Below are positions 27,039 through 35,378 of a stretch of DNA of 64,000 nucleotides, piece after piece (position 1 is the stretch's first letter; each line of letters begins with the position of its first letter). A model generated the notes under the pieces. The model made no database searches. It was given only the letters and a program-made list of their open reading frames with translations, and was not told the DNA's origin. Source of the stretch: Lichenibacterium minor (lineage in GTDB: Bacteria; Pseudomonadota; Alphaproteobacteria; Rhizobiales; Beijerinckiaceae); contig NZ_QYBB01000005.1 in NCBI RefSeq assembly GCF_004137685.1, positions 62,001 through 126,000 on the forward strand, given 5' to 3'. The position numbers and the translations under genes were made by a program.

Positions 27039-27641
27039 ATGCTGCTCCTCGTCGGCCTCGGCAACCCCGGCGGCTCCCATGCCGGCAACCGGCACAACAT
27101 CGGCTTCATGGCGGTGGACGCCATCGCGCGGGCCCACCGCGCGTCCCCGTTCCGGGCGCGGTTCCAGGGGCTCGTGGCCGAATGCATCGTCGAGGGCGAG
27201 AAGGTCGTCCTGCTCAAGCCCACGACCTTCATGAACGATTCCGGCCAGTCGGTCGGCGCGGCGGCGCGGTTCCTCAAGCTGGGGCTGGAGGACGTCGCCG
27301 TGCTCCACGACGAGCTGGACCTGCCCCCCGGCAGGCTGCGCGTGAAGACGGGCGGCGGCAACGCCGGCCACAACGGGCTGCGCTCGATCACGGCGCATCT
27401 CGGCAACGAGTACCGCCGCCTGCGGCTCGGCATCGGCCACCCGGGCGACAAGAACCTCGTCCACGGCTTCGTGCTGAACGACTTCGGCCGCGGGGAGCGC
27501 GCCTGGGTCGAGGCCCTGTGCGACGCGGTGGCGGACAACGTCGGGCTCCTGGCGAAGCGCCAGGACACGAACCTGCAGAACAGGGTGCACCTGCGCATGG
27601 AAGCGGCCGGCTTCGCCGACGTGAGCCTGCCGGGACGGTGA
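27039..27641 (+). CDS. pth: Peptidyl-tRNA hydrolase
   Basis: Pth frees tRNA from prematurely released peptidyl-tRNA. The 200-residue protein has the N-terminal [20 protein letters not shown] with catalytic His near 19 and Asn9, the [13 protein letters not shown] loop, HDELDLPPG with the supporting Asp, and [13 protein letters not shown]. The C-terminal [12 protein letters not shown] segment is typical. Length is normal. It lies 26 bp downstream of the triple terminator, so its promoter position is unclear. Confidence 0.96.
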   Translation: MLLLVGLGNPGGSHAGNRHNIGFMAVDAIARAHRASPFRARFQGLVAECIVEGEKVVLLKPTTFMNDSGQSVGAAARFLKLGLEDVAVLHDELDLPPGRLRVKTGGGNAGHNGLRSITAHLGNEYRRLRLGIGHPGDKNLVHGFVLNDFGRGERAWVEALCDAVADNVGLLAKRQDTNLQNRVHLRMEAAGFADVSLPGR

Positions 27642-27774
27642 CGCCGGCGCGCCGCCGCGGCGGGAGCGCGGGGCGCGTGCAGCCCGCAAATCACTTTTGC
27701 GCGGCGCTCCCCTGGCGTCTCGGCCTCCGCCGCGTCACATGGGGCGGACGGGATCAACAGCAGGGGAGGCCGGT

Positions 27775-29940
27775 ATGGGCAGGGTGGACATCGCGGGTCT
27801 GAGCGTCGCGGAGCCGCTGGCGCGCTTTCTGGAAGCGGACGTGTTCCCCGGGGCCGGGGTGGCGAGCCAGGATTTCTGGTCGGGCTATGCCGCCCTGCTG
27901 CGCGACCTCGGCCCGCGCCTGAAGGCGCTGCTGGTGACGCGCGACGCGCTCCAGGCCAAGATCGACGACTATCACCGGTCCCGCCGCGGCCAGCCGCTCG
28001 ACCAGCCGCACTACCTCGGCTTCCTGCGCGAGATCGGCTACCTGCTGCCCGAGGCCGAAGCCGGCACGGTGTCGACCACGGGCGTCGACCCCGAGATCGC
28101 CGGCATGGCGGGTCCGCAGCTCGTCGTGCCGATGTCGAACGCCCGCTACGCGCTCAACGCCGCCAACGCCCGCTGGGGCTCGCTCTACGACGCGCTCTAC
28201 GGCACCGACGCCGTGCCGCACGAGGGCGACGCCGCCATCACCGGCAAGGGCTACAACGAAGCCCGCGGCGCGCTCGTCATCGCCCACGCCAAGGCCTTCC
28301 TCGATTCCGCCGTGCCGCTCGCCGGCGCGTCCTACACCGATCTCGCCGGCCTTTCGGTCGTGTCCGGCGCCGTCCAGGCCAAGCTGAAGGACGGCCGCAC
28401 CGTCGGGCTGGCCAAACCCGACGCCTTCGTGGGCCATGCCGGCGACGCGTCCGAGCCCAAGGCGGTGCTGCTGCGCCACAACGGCCTCGGCATCGAGCTC
28501 GCCTTCGACCGCACGACGCCCGTCGGTCGCGGCGACGCGGCGGGGCTCAGCGACGTCGTGCTCGAATCCGCCGTGTCGACCATCATGGACATGGAGGACT
28601 CGGTCGCCGTGGTGGACGCGGACGACAAGGTCGACCTGTACCGCAACTGGCTCGGCCTGGTGCAGGGCACGCTGTCGGCGTCCTTCCCCAAGGGCGGCAA
28701 GACCGTCGAGCGCCGCATGAACGGCGACCGCAGCTACACGGGGCCGGACGGCGCGGCCGTGACGGTGGCGGGTCGCTCCCTCATGCTGATCCGCAACGTC
28801 GGCCACCACATGTTCACCGACATCGTGACGATGGACGGCGCCGAAACGCCCGAAGGCTTCCTCGACGCCGCCGTGTCGGTGCTGATCGCCAAGGCGGACC
28901 TCGAACTCAGGCTGAACAGCCGCGCGGGCTCGATCTACATCGTCAAGCCGAAGATGCACGGTCCCGACGAGGTGGCGCTGACGGACGCGCTGTTCGCGCG
29001 GGCCGAGGCGCTCGCCGGCATTCCCAAGAACAGCGTCAAGATGGGCATCATGGACGAGGAGCGCCGCACCTCGGCCAACCTCGCCCGCGCCATCCTGTCC
29101 GCCAAGGAGCGCGTGGTGTTCATCAACACCGGCTTCCTCGACCGCACCGGCGACGAGATCCACACCGACATGGAGGCCGGCCCCATGGTGCGGAAGGACG
29201 CCATGAAGGCGACCTCCTGGATCAAGGCCTACGAGAACAACAACGTCGACGTCGGGCTGAAGCTCGGCCTGCCGGGCCGCGCCCAGATCGGCAAGGGCAT
29301 GTGGGCGGCGCCGGACCGGATGGCCGACATGCTGGCGCAGAAGGGCGGCCACCCGAAGAGCGGCGCCACCACGGCCTGGGTGCCCTCGCCCACCGCCGCG
29401 ACGCTGCACGCCATGCATTACCACGAGACGGACGTTTCGGCGGTGCAGGGCGAGCTGAAGAGCCGCGCCCCGGCCCGCCTCGAGGACCTGCTGACCGTGC
29501 CGGTGTCCGATTCCAACTGGGCCCCCGACGCCGTCCAGCAGGAGCTCGACAACAACCTGCAGGGCATCCTGGGCTACGTGGTGCGCTGGGTCGACATGGG
29601 CGTCGGCTGTTCCAAGGTGCCGGACATCCACGACGTCGGCCTGATGGAAGACCGCGCGACGCTGCGCATCTCCGCCCAGCACGTCGCCAACTGGCTCGCC
29701 CACGGCATCGTCACGGAAGCGCAGGTGCGCGACGCGCTGCGCCGCATGGCGGCCATCGTCGACCGCCAGAACGCCGCCGACCCGGACTACCGCGACATGG
29801 CGCCGGGCTTCGACGGCGAAGCCTTCCGCGCCGCGTCGGACCTGGTGTTCAAGGGTCGGGCGCAGCCGAACGGCTACACGGAGTTCGTGCTGCACGAGCG
29901 CCGGCGGGCCGCCAAGAAGGCCGCGCGCGCCACGGCGTGA
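27775..29940 (+). CDS. glcB: Malate synthase G
   Basis: A single-polypeptide malate synthase that condenses glyoxylate with acetyl-CoA to malate. The 721-residue length matches the E. coli 723-residue form G. Signatures: [28 protein letters not shown], the [16 protein letters not shown] strand with catalytic-site residues, [33 protein letters not shown], and [22 protein letters not shown]. Start ATG 27775 has GGGGAGG upstream. Isocitrate lyase is not in the window; the enzyme may serve glyoxylate from other routes. Confidence 0.96.
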   Translation: MGRVDIAGLSVAEPLARFLEADVFPGAGVASQDFWSGYAALLRDLGPRLKALLVTRDALQAKIDDYHRSRRGQPLDQPHYLGFLREIGYLLPEAEAGTVSTTGVDPEIAGMAGPQLVVPMSNARYALNAANARWGSLYDALYGTDAVPHEGDAAITGKGYNEARGALVIAHAKAFLDSAVPLAGASYTDLAGLSVVSGAVQAKLKDGRTVGLAKPDAFVGHAGDASEPKAVLLRHNGLGIELAFDRTTPVGRGDAAGLSDVVLESAVSTIMDMEDSVAVVDADDKVDLYRNWLGLVQGTLSASFPKGGKTVERRMNGDRSYTGPDGAAVTVAGRSLMLIRNVGHHMFTDIVTMDGAETPEGFLDAAVSVLIAKADLELRLNSRAGSIYIVKPKMHGPDEVALTDALFARAEALAGIPKNSVKMGIMDEERRTSANLARAILSAKERVVFINTGFLDRTGDEIHTDMEAGPMVRKDAMKATSWIKAYENNNVDVGLKLGLPGRAQIGKGMWAAPDRMADMLAQKGGHPKSGATTAWVPSPTAATLHAMHYHETDVSAVQGELKSRAPARLEDLLTVPVSDSNWAPDAVQQELDNNLQGILGYVVRWVDMGVGCSKVPDIHDVGLMEDRATLRISAQHVANWLAHGIVTEAQVRDALRRMAAIVDRQNAADPDYRDMAPGFDGEAFRAASDLVFKGRAQPNGYTEFVLHERRRAAKKAARATA

Positions 29941-30083
29941 GACCAGGGCGCTGCCGGGGACACCGGCGGTGCCGTTCCAAGGAGGGTTCCGCTTCCCTCG
30001 GTCGACGGCGACGATCGGAGGGCGGCGTGGCCGGAGCCCGGGGACGGGATCCGTGCCCGAACGTGCCCCGAAACCACGCGGAC

Positions 30084-30110
30084 GGTCCTCCCCCATCGTC
30101 GGGGAGGACC
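30084..30110. terminator. Hairpin between glcB and the DUF2934 gene
   Basis: A perfect 10-bp stem (GGTCCTCCCC / GGGGAGGACC) with a 7-nt loop lies in the convergent space between glcB and the minus-strand gene ending at 30126. No U-tract follows; it may be a weak or Rho-assisted terminator. Confidence 0.45.
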
Positions 30111-30125
30111 TCAGGCCACGACGTT

Positions 30126-30377
30126 CTAGCGGCCAGGCCCCGGATCCAGCACGGACGGGTGCCGGCTTATGCCGTCGCTGTGGCGCCCGGCCCCGGCGGA
30201 CGGGGGCTGCGGGGCCCGGACGGCTCCGCCGGTCCCGTCGGCGCCATCGCCGTCCTTCTCGGCCACTTCCCGCTCGGCTTGCCGCCAATGCTGGTCCTGG
30301 TAGCCGTCGGCATAGCCGCTTTCCACCCAAAGTTGGTACGCGCGGGCCCTGACGGCGGCCTCTTTGCTGTGATCCAT
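30126..30377 (-). CDS. DUF2934-domain protein
   Basis: An 83-residue protein. The first 35 residues (SKEAAVRARAYQLWVESGYADGYQDQHWRQAEREVAE) match the DUF2934 pattern of small, predicted helical proteins common in Hyphomicrobiales, often linked to stress. The rest is Gly/Pro/Ala-rich without a known domain. ATG at 30377 is the preferred start. A GGAAC-N17-CGTC sequence upstream, one base away from the EcfG consensus, would be compatible with stress control. Confidence 0.75.
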   Translation of the reverse strand: MDHSKEAAVRARAYQLWVESGYADGYQDQHWRQAEREVAEKDGDGADGTGGAVRAPQPPSAGAGRHSDGISRHPSVLDPGPGR

Positions 30378-30431
30378 GAACCCCGTTCCCTCGATGCCGC
30401 GCGGCATCGTTCGGCCGCGTGGCTCAAATCC

Positions 30432-30457
30432 GACGCGCTTTCGGCGGATTCGGTTCC
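30432..30457 (-). promoter_or_regulatory. Weak EcfG-type promoter candidate for DUF2934 gene
   Basis: On the minus strand GGAAC (30457-30453) is followed after 17 bp by CGTC (30435-30432), where the consensus is CGTT. It is 55 bp before the DUF2934 start at 30377. One mismatch in the -10 keeps confidence low. Confidence 0.3.
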
Positions 30458-30560
30458 CGGTCCGTGCTGCGGCGGATGGGAAGGCCCGGCCGGCCAGTCG
30501 CCTCTTCGGTTCCCGCCCATCCCCGCCCATGGAAGCGAGCGGCGCTCGGGGCCGCGGGCG

Positions 30561-31628
30561 TCAGAACGCGTAGCGCACCTCGCAATAGGGCATCACCTCG
30601 GCCAGCAGGGCCTTGAACCGCGCGAGCCAGCGGCCCTTCCAGCCGGCGCGGTAGCGCAGGTTCACCCCGCCGCCCTCGCTGGTCTTGGTTTCCTGGATGT
30701 CGGGCGTCCACAGCCAGTCCTCGGCCTTGGGGTGCCACTGCAGGTTCACCTCGTGCAGCGCCGCATTGTGGGTGAGCATGATGATTTCGGCCTTGAGCTG
30801 GCGTTTTGCCGGCTCCGACAGCGCCGCGTCCACGGCCTCGAACAGGGCGCGGTAGTCGCCTTCCCAGCCCGGGTACAGGATCACCGGCGAAAAGTTGACG
30901 TGGACCTCGTAGCCGGCGCGCACGAAGTCGTCGATGGCGGCGATGCGCTCCGCCATCGGGCTCGTCCGCACGTCGACGACCCGGGCGACCTTCTCCGGCA
31001 TCAGCGAGAAGCGCACCCGGGTCTTGCCGCCCGGCTCGAAGGCGAGCAGGTCGCGGTTCACCGCCTTGGTGGCGAAGGATCCCTTGGCGTGGGGCGTGCG
31101 GCGGAACATGGCCACGAGGTCGCGCACGTTGTCGCTGAGCAGGGCGTCCACGGAAAGGTCGCCGTTCTCGCCGACGTCGTAGACCCAGTCCGTCGGGTCG
31201 ATCTGGTTCGGCTCGCGCTTCGGCCCGAGCTTCAGCGCGTGGCGGGCGATGGCGGTGCAAACGTCGTCGCAGTTGACGAAGAGCGAGATCGGGTTGGCGT
31301 AGCCCTTGCGGCGCGGCACGTAACAGTAGGCGCAGGCCATGGCGCAGCCGTTCGACGTGGACGGCGCGATGAAGTCGGCGCTGCGTCCGTTGGGGCGCAT
31401 CGCCAGGCCCTTCTTAACCCCCAGCACCAGCGCGGACCGCTTGGTGCGCAGCCAGTCCTCGGCCAAGCCGGCGTTGCCGTGCAGTTCGGGGATGCGCCAA
31501 TGCGACTCGACCGGGATGCGCCGGGCCGCGGGGAACCGCGCCAGGATCTCGCGCCCGCGCCCGTAGCCCTCGACGGCCGGCTCCAGGTAGATCGTGTCGA
31601 TGGCGAGCAGGGACCGGAGGTCGGACAT
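30561..31628 (-). CDS. Spore photoproduct lyase-family radical SAM protein
   Basis: A 355-residue homologue of SplB, which reverses the UV-induced thymine dimer of spore DNA. The radical SAM cluster is CAMACAYC (C-x3-C-x2-C) in SNGCAMACAYCYVPRRKGY. Other SPL features are TIYLEPAVEGYGRG at the N-terminus, the KSFATK-like strand KGSFATKAVNRDLL, VRFSLMPEKVARVVD and VNFSPVILYPGWEGDYRALFEAVDAAL. In Bacillus SPL the H-donor cysteine lies about 43 residues after the cluster; here that region (TDWVYDVGENGDLSVDALL) has no Cys. The organism is not a spore former, so substrate and chemistry may differ. Single gene, start ATG 31628. Confidence 0.85.
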   Translation of the reverse strand: MSDLRSLLAIDTIYLEPAVEGYGRGREILARFPAARRIPVESHWRIPELHGNAGLAEDWLRTKRSALVLGVKKGLAMRPNGRSADFIAPSTSNGCAMACAYCYVPRRKGYANPISLFVNCDDVCTAIARHALKLGPKREPNQIDPTDWVYDVGENGDLSVDALLSDNVRDLVAMFRRTPHAKGSFATKAVNRDLLAFEPGGKTRVRFSLMPEKVARVVDVRTSPMAERIAAIDDFVRAGYEVHVNFSPVILYPGWEGDYRALFEAVDAALSEPAKRQLKAEIIMLTHNAALHEVNLQWHPKAEDWLWTPDIQETKTSEGGGVNLRYRAGWKGRWLARFKALLAEVMPYCEVRYAF

Positions 31629-31824
31629 GGGGACGTGGACTTCCGGCGGACAAAGGGGTTCTGGTACCAGCGGTCAGGAGCGGCGGCCTCCGGCCAGCCG
31701 GACGGCGCGTCCCCGCTGGCGCGGCGCTTGGCGGCGGCGATGCGTCCTGCACGCCCGCCGCTCCCTGTGAGATGGCGCGCGGACGGCCCGAGGGCCAGGG
31801 CCGCCCGTCGGGAGAGCCGCCTCG

Positions 31825-32598
31825 GTGTTCGAACTCGTCCAGTCCCTGTCGCTGCCGTCGCTGCTGGCGGTGCTGTTCCTGGCGCTGGTCGCCGCGAGCG
31901 AGGCCGGCCACCGGCTCGGCGCCCGCCACGACGGCCCGCGCGACAAGGAGGCCGGCACCATCGCCACCGCGGCCTTCGCGCTCCTGGCGCTGCTGATCGC
32001 CTTCACCTACTCGATGGCGCTGATGCGCTACGACATGCGCCGCGCCGTCGTCCTCGACGAGGCCAACGCGCTGCGCAACGCCGCGCGCCTGGCGCCGCTG
32101 CTGCCCGACGACGACGGCGCCGCCATCGTCAACGACCTGCGCCGGGCGCTGGACCTCGCCCTCGGCCTGGGCGTCCCCTACGACCCGGCGAAGTTCGACG
32201 CCGACGTGGCCGAATCCGCGACCGTGTCGGCCCGCATGTGGGGCCACCTCGGCGCCGCGGTCGCGGCGCAGCCGGGCTCCCTGCCGGCGACCCGCATGAG
32301 CCAGGCGCTGACGGCGCTCGACGACGCCGTGGAGCGGCGCACCACGGCGCTCCGCAACCACGTGCCCATGACGATCTACGGCATCCTGGCCGGCACGGCC
32401 CTGGTCGCCATGGGGTTCGCCGGCTACGGGGCCGGCGCCGCGGGGGCGAACCGCCGTGCTTCGGCCGCCGTGATGGCGCTGCTGCTGTCCTGCGTCATCA
32501 CGGTGACGCTCGACCTGCAGCGGCCGGACCGCGGCACCGTCGAGATCCCGCTGACCCCGCTGCAGGACATCCGCGGGGCGCTGCCCCCGCTGCCCTGA
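31825..32598 (+). CDS. DUF4239-like membrane protein
   Basis: A 257-residue protein from a GTG start. Membrane helices at about residues 8-27, 48-68, 185-205 and 212-232 flank a soluble central region. The pattern FAAASEAGHRLG-like (VAASEAGHRLGARHDG), followed by AFALLALLIAFTYSMALMRYDMRRAVVLDEANALRNA, is typical of DUF4239, sometimes called bestrophin-like. Function unknown; a channel role has been proposed for the family. It diverges from the spore photoproduct lyase homologue with 196 bp between. Confidence 0.75.
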   Translation: MFELVQSLSLPSLLAVLFLALVAASEAGHRLGARHDGPRDKEAGTIATAAFALLALLIAFTYSMALMRYDMRRAVVLDEANALRNAARLAPLLPDDDGAAIVNDLRRALDLALGLGVPYDPAKFDADVAESATVSARMWGHLGAAVAAQPGSLPATRMSQALTALDDAVERRTTALRNHVPMTIYGILAGTALVAMGFAGYGAGAAGANRRASAAVMALLLSCVITVTLDLQRPDRGTVEIPLTPLQDIRGALPPLP

Positions 32599-32639
32599 CG
32601 GCACCAGCGCCACAGGCAAGGCCGGATTCCGCGCGAACC

Positions 32640-32698
32640 TGTGGATAACCTGTGGAGAACTGTTGAACAGAAGGGGAACGTGTCTAGGTTCTCCACAG
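32640..32698 (+). promoter_or_regulatory. 11-bp inverted repeat with DnaA-box-like halves around a promoter
   Basis: TGTGGATAA at 32640-32648 is an exact DnaA box (reverse complement TTATCCACA). Directly after it, CTGTGGAGAAC (32650-32660) and GTTCTCCACAG (32688-32698) form a perfect 11-bp inverted repeat whose arms are DnaA boxes with one mismatch. Between the arms lie TTGAAC (32663-32668) and TAGGTT (32685-32690), a weak sigma-70 pair with 16-bp spacing. The gene for an HTH protein starts at 32720. Confidence 0.5.
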
Positions 32699-32719
32699 GG
32701 AACCGCACGAGGTCACGCC

Positions 32720-33172
32720 ATGGCGACGCTGAAGGAATTCGAGGACGCGCTGCGCGAGCAGGGAATGTCGATGGCGCTGGCCATCCTGGCCGGCCTCAAG
32801 GAGCGGGACCGCGCGCGCCGCTCCACCGTGGCGCCGGCCCGCCGCCTCACCGGCCAGAAGATGACGCCCGAGCTCGCGCGCCGCATCCTGGAGCTTCACG
32901 GCTCGACCGGCATGACCCAGCAGGAGATCGCCTTCAAGGTGGGGGTGAACCAGGGCCGCGTGAACGAGGTGATCAAGCGCGGCAAGTGGCTGAACGACGA
33001 CCCGAACTCGGAAGAGTCCAAGGCGCGCGACAAGGCCAAGGCCCGCATCGCCGCCGGCCCGAAGGCCACCGCCGCCGTCCGCAAGCCCCGCCCGAAGGCC
33101 GCCGCCAAGCCGAAGCCCCTTCCCGCCCCGGCCATCACGGCGGCGCCGGGCGGGCAGCTCACCTTCCTGTGA
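32720..33172 (+). CDS. Helix-turn-helix protein with basic tail
   Basis: A 150-residue protein. Residues about 50-95 hold a predicted HTH: MTPELARRILELHGSTGMTQQEIAFKVGVNQGRVNEVIKRGKW, like the DNA-binding unit of small phage-type or toxin-system regulators. The N-terminus is helical (MATLKEFEDALREQGMSMALAILAGLKERDRARRS), and the C-terminus is a Lys/Ala/Pro tail suited to nonspecific DNA contact. The operator-like inverted repeat with DnaA-box-like arms directly upstream suggests autoregulation or replication-linked control; that is inference. Start ATG 32720. Confidence 0.7.
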   Translation: MATLKEFEDALREQGMSMALAILAGLKERDRARRSTVAPARRLTGQKMTPELARRILELHGSTGMTQQEIAFKVGVNQGRVNEVIKRGKWLNDDPNSEESKARDKAKARIAAGPKATAAVRKPRPKAAAKPKPLPAPAITAAPGGQLTFL

Positions 33173-33179
33173 AGGAAGC

Positions 33180-33200
33180 CCCGGTCCGAGTCCGGGGCCT
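33180..33200 (+). terminator. Weak hairpin after HTH gene
   Basis: A 7-bp stem GCCCCGG / CCGGGGC with a 7-nt loop starts 7 bp after the HTH stop codon. No T-run follows. It would isolate the HTH gene from the next transcript. Confidence 0.35.
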
Positions 33201-33254
33201 GTCAACCCCGCCCGCGAAGCGTCGGGCTCCGGCATTTTGTCTCGTCACGAGCCG

Positions 33255-33283
33255 CTTGCCAAAGGCCGAAAGCCGTGTATCAT
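33255..33283 (+). promoter_or_regulatory. Sigma-70 promoter of a tiny transcript
   Basis: CTTGCC (33255-33260) and TATCAT (33278-33283) are exactly 17 bp apart. This is close to the alphaproteobacterial housekeeping consensus. A transcript starting near 33290 would contain the tiny gene at 33320 and end at the terminator at 33436-33469. Confidence 0.6.
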
Positions 33284-33319
33284 CAAGTCATCGTCAACCA
33301 ACTGGAAGGAGGTGATCTA

Positions 33320-33379
33320 GTGTCTCATTGTTTCACGCCGTGTGGGGCTCTGGTCTTCTCTTCGGTGAAGTCCGCGTAA
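33320..33379 (+). CDS. 19-residue peptide with a full-length Shine-Dalgarno
   Basis: GTG at 33320 opens the frame MSHCFTPCGALVFSSVKSA and TAA at 33377-33379 closes it. AAGGAGGTGATC at 33306-33317 is complementary to the last 12 bases of the 16S rRNA anti-Shine-Dalgarno region, and the spacing from GGAGG to the start is 7 nt. It is flanked by a promoter and a terminator of its own. The peptide has two cysteines. No downstream gene on the same strand is positioned to be regulated, so this is not a classical leader peptide. I do not recognise it. It may be a small protein or a ribosome-binding RNA. Confidence 0.55.
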   Translation: MSHCFTPCGALVFSSVKSA

Positions 33380-33435
33380 CGAGTTCTGGGCCGCACAACG
33401 GCTGACAATGCTTTAGCTCTTCGGAGCACGATTTG

Positions 33436-33469
33436 AGCCGCGGCGCCCGTGAGGGTCCCGCGGCTTTTC
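33436..33469 (+). terminator. Intrinsic terminator of tiny transcript
   Basis: Arms AGCCGCGG (33436-33443) and CCGCGGCT (33458-33465) are exact complements and enclose a CCC/GGG inner pairing; TTTT follows. Transcript length from the promoter is about 180 nt. Confidence 0.7.
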
Positions 33470-33510
33470 CATGTCCGGCGCTCCCGACGGCGTCGCGCTG
33501 CCGGCCGGCC

Positions 33511-34545
33511 TCAGCGTTGGCCGCGGCGCAGGCGCCCGTCGTCGGGAACGCCGCCCGTCAGGCAGGCGAGCGCCGCCGTCGTCAGCGTGAAGCGCGGCGG
33601 CGCGAAGGGCCATTCGTCGTCGAGGGACTCCCGTGCCAGCAGGCCGTGGTGGACGAGCTTCTCCGCGATGTCGCGCACGCGGCGCAGGGGGAAGAAGCCC
33701 GGATAGGTCGGCGTCCACTCGTCCGCGTCGAGGTCCACCGGCACGAGGTCCCGCCCCGAAACGAACACGTAGGCGAGCAGCTGGTCGGCGAGCGTCGCGG
33801 CGGACAGGAACCGCGCCGCCAGCTGGGAGCGCCGGGCCGCGAAGCCCTGCGCCACGCTGGCGACCTCGTCCCACCCCGCCCGGTCCTCGACGTCGAAGGC
33901 GGCGTCGGCGAGGCGCCCCCAGCGCCCCGTCACGTCGACCATGGGCAGGGCGAACAGGTTGCCCGCCGTGCGCAGCTCGGCCAGCTCGCCCACGCGCAAC
34001 TCCTCGGTCAGCAGCACGACGTCCGGGTTGCCCGGTCGCGACAGGTCGAAGGCGCGGCCGAGCCGCAGGCGCCAATCGTGCCCGGGATCCCCGGCGAAAC
34101 GCGCCCGCGGCCGGCGCTCGAAGCCGTGGGCCCGCCAAGCGTCGAGCACCTGCCGTTCGGCCGCGGCGCGGCGCAGGTCGGACAGGCACCCCTCGACGGT
34201 GTCGACGAAGGCCGGCAGGTTCAGCGGCTTCTGGACAATGGCGTCGAAGACGATGCCTTCGGCGTCGCGCAGCTCGAGCCCGCCGGGGTCGGCCGTGACG
34301 CCGATGAAGCGCGTTCCGGCCGCCGGTCCGCCGTCGGCGCAGATCCGCCGGGCCGCGGTGGCGCCGTCGATGAAGGGGAGGTGGTAGTCGAGGACCGCCA
34401 CGTCGAAGCGCCCGCGCCGCAGAGTGGCCAGCGCCAGCGCGCCGTCCTCCGCCACCGTGACGGCGTGGCCCCGGTCGCTCAGCACGGCGGCCATGATGTC
34501 GCGCACGATCCCGTCGTCGTCGGCGATGAGGATCTGCGCTGGCAT
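33511..34545 (-). CDS. Response regulator with unrecognised output domain
   Basis: A 344-residue protein. Residues 1-120 are a REC domain: acidic pocket in LIADDDG, phospho-Asp53 in VAVLDYHLPFIDG, Thr/Ser in FIGVTAD and Lys in IVQKPLNL. The remaining 220 residues have no HTH, GGDEF or EAL motif that I can see; a conserved-looking region runs GRWGRLADAAFDVEDRAGWDEVASVAQGFAARRSQLAARFLSAATLADQLL, and the end resembles a winged-helix tip (KLVHHGLLARESLDD...FTLTTAALACLTGG). No kinase gene is adjacent. It could be a partner of an orphan hybrid kinase such as the LOV protein, but that is inference. Confidence 0.8.
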   Translation of the reverse strand: MPAQILIADDDGIVRDIMAAVLSDRGHAVTVAEDGALALATLRRGRFDVAVLDYHLPFIDGATAARRICADGGPAAGTRFIGVTADPGGLELRDAEGIVFDAIVQKPLNLPAFVDTVEGCLSDLRRAAAERQVLDAWRAHGFERRPRARFAGDPGHDWRLRLGRAFDLSRPGNPDVVLLTEELRVGELAELRTAGNLFALPMVDVTGRWGRLADAAFDVEDRAGWDEVASVAQGFAARRSQLAARFLSAATLADQLLAYVFVSGRDLVPVDLDADEWTPTYPGFFPLRRVRDIAEKLVHHGLLARESLDDEWPFAPPRFTLTTAALACLTGGVPDDGRLRRGQR

Positions 34546-34613
34546 GACCGGGGGGGCCTCCTTGGCTCGCCGGCGACCGTGGCACGCGGATGGTAAATTC
34601 TTCGCTGCGCCCC

Positions 34614-35378
34614 TCAGGGCGCCGTGGCCAGCGCCGCGGCGGCTTCGGCCAGCGCGGCCCGGATGCGGGCCGGGATCGCCGGGCTGGTGCAGACGATTGT
34701 GGGGCTCGCATGCGGCATCTCGATCACCCGCAGGCCGGGCTTGGCGGCCTCGACGACCGGCCGTGCCCCGCCGGCGACCCGCCCGGCCAGCACCGCGACG
34801 GCGAGGCGCGGGAGCAGGGCGAGGAAGGCCGGCAGTTCGGCCAGGCCCGCCGCCACCTCGCCCCGGCGCGGCGCGCGGTTGCGGGCCCCGGGCGCGTGGA
34901 TGACCCAGGGCACGGCGTTCCACACCAGCGTGTCGGCGCGCGCGATCCCGGCGTCCCCGGTGAAGCGTCGGATGTTGGCGCCCGTGCCGGTCGGGTTGTC
35001 GCGGGACACGAAGCGCAGGGGCGAAGCGCCGGGGCCGGGCGTTTCCAGCAGGAGCAGGAGCCGGGCGTCGACGCCGCCGTCGAAGGGGTCGGCGTCCGGC
35101 ACCTCACCGTGGCGGGTGCGAAGCTCCGCGGCGAAGCGCTCCAGCGCCGCCACATGGGGGGCACCCCGCGCCGCGGCGCGTCCGGCCAGCACGGCCGGGT
35201 CGGCGAGCGTGCCGCGCAGGCGGGACGGCAGGTCGGGCGGCGAGGGAGCCTCCGGGAATGGCGGTCGGGCCGGGGGAGGAGCCGTGGCGGCGTCGCCGTT
35301 CCGGCCGATGCCGACGGGGGCGAGGCGCCGGCCCGGCACGCTTCCGGGCGCGCGACCCTCAGGCTTCGGCTTCCCCAC
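34614..35378 (-). CDS. Uracil-DNA glycosylase superfamily protein
   Basis: A 254-residue protein with a Pro-rich N-terminus. The fold signatures are LLLLETPGPGASPLRFVSRDNPTGTGANIRRF (motif A region), ADTLVWNAVPWVIHAPG (the N-x-P-W strand), and motif B MPHASPTIV. It belongs to the uracil-DNA glycosylase superfamily, but the subfamily is unclear; it lacks the GQDPYH box of family 1 and I cannot see Fe-S cysteines of families 4 and 5. The annotated start overlaps the DUF3297 stop by 20 bp; a downstream start is possible. Confidence 0.75.
   Translation of the reverse strand: MGKPKPEGRAPGSVPGRRLAPVGIGRNGDAATAPPPARPPFPEAPSPPDLPSRLRGTLADPAVLAGRAAARGAPHVAALERFAAELRTRHGEVPDADPFDGGVDARLLLLLETPGPGASPLRFVSRDNPTGTGANIRRFTGDAGIARADTLVWNAVPWVIHAPGARNRAPRRGEVAAGLAELPAFLALLPRLAVAVLAGRVAGGARPVVEAAKPGLRVIEMPHASPTIVCTSPAIPARIRAALAEAAAALATAP

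Noticed and set aside
23504..27757. A 1417-codon minus-strand open frame opposite the oxidoreductase, rplY and pth genes
   Set aside because: It spans several well-supported plus-strand genes and contains only low-complexity basic sequence.
32640..32698. Chromosomal replication origin
   Set aside because: Only one exact and two one-mismatch DnaA boxes, no A/T-rich unwinding element, and no origin-linked genes such as dnaA, dnaN or parAB nearby.
33306..33317. Fragment of a 16S rRNA gene
   Set aside because: The match is to the complement of the 16S 3' end and is only 12 bases long; no rRNA sequence lies around it.
33320..33469. Leader peptide with attenuator for a downstream operon
   Set aside because: The next gene is on the opposite strand and the terminator ends the transcript; there is no structural gene to control in cis.
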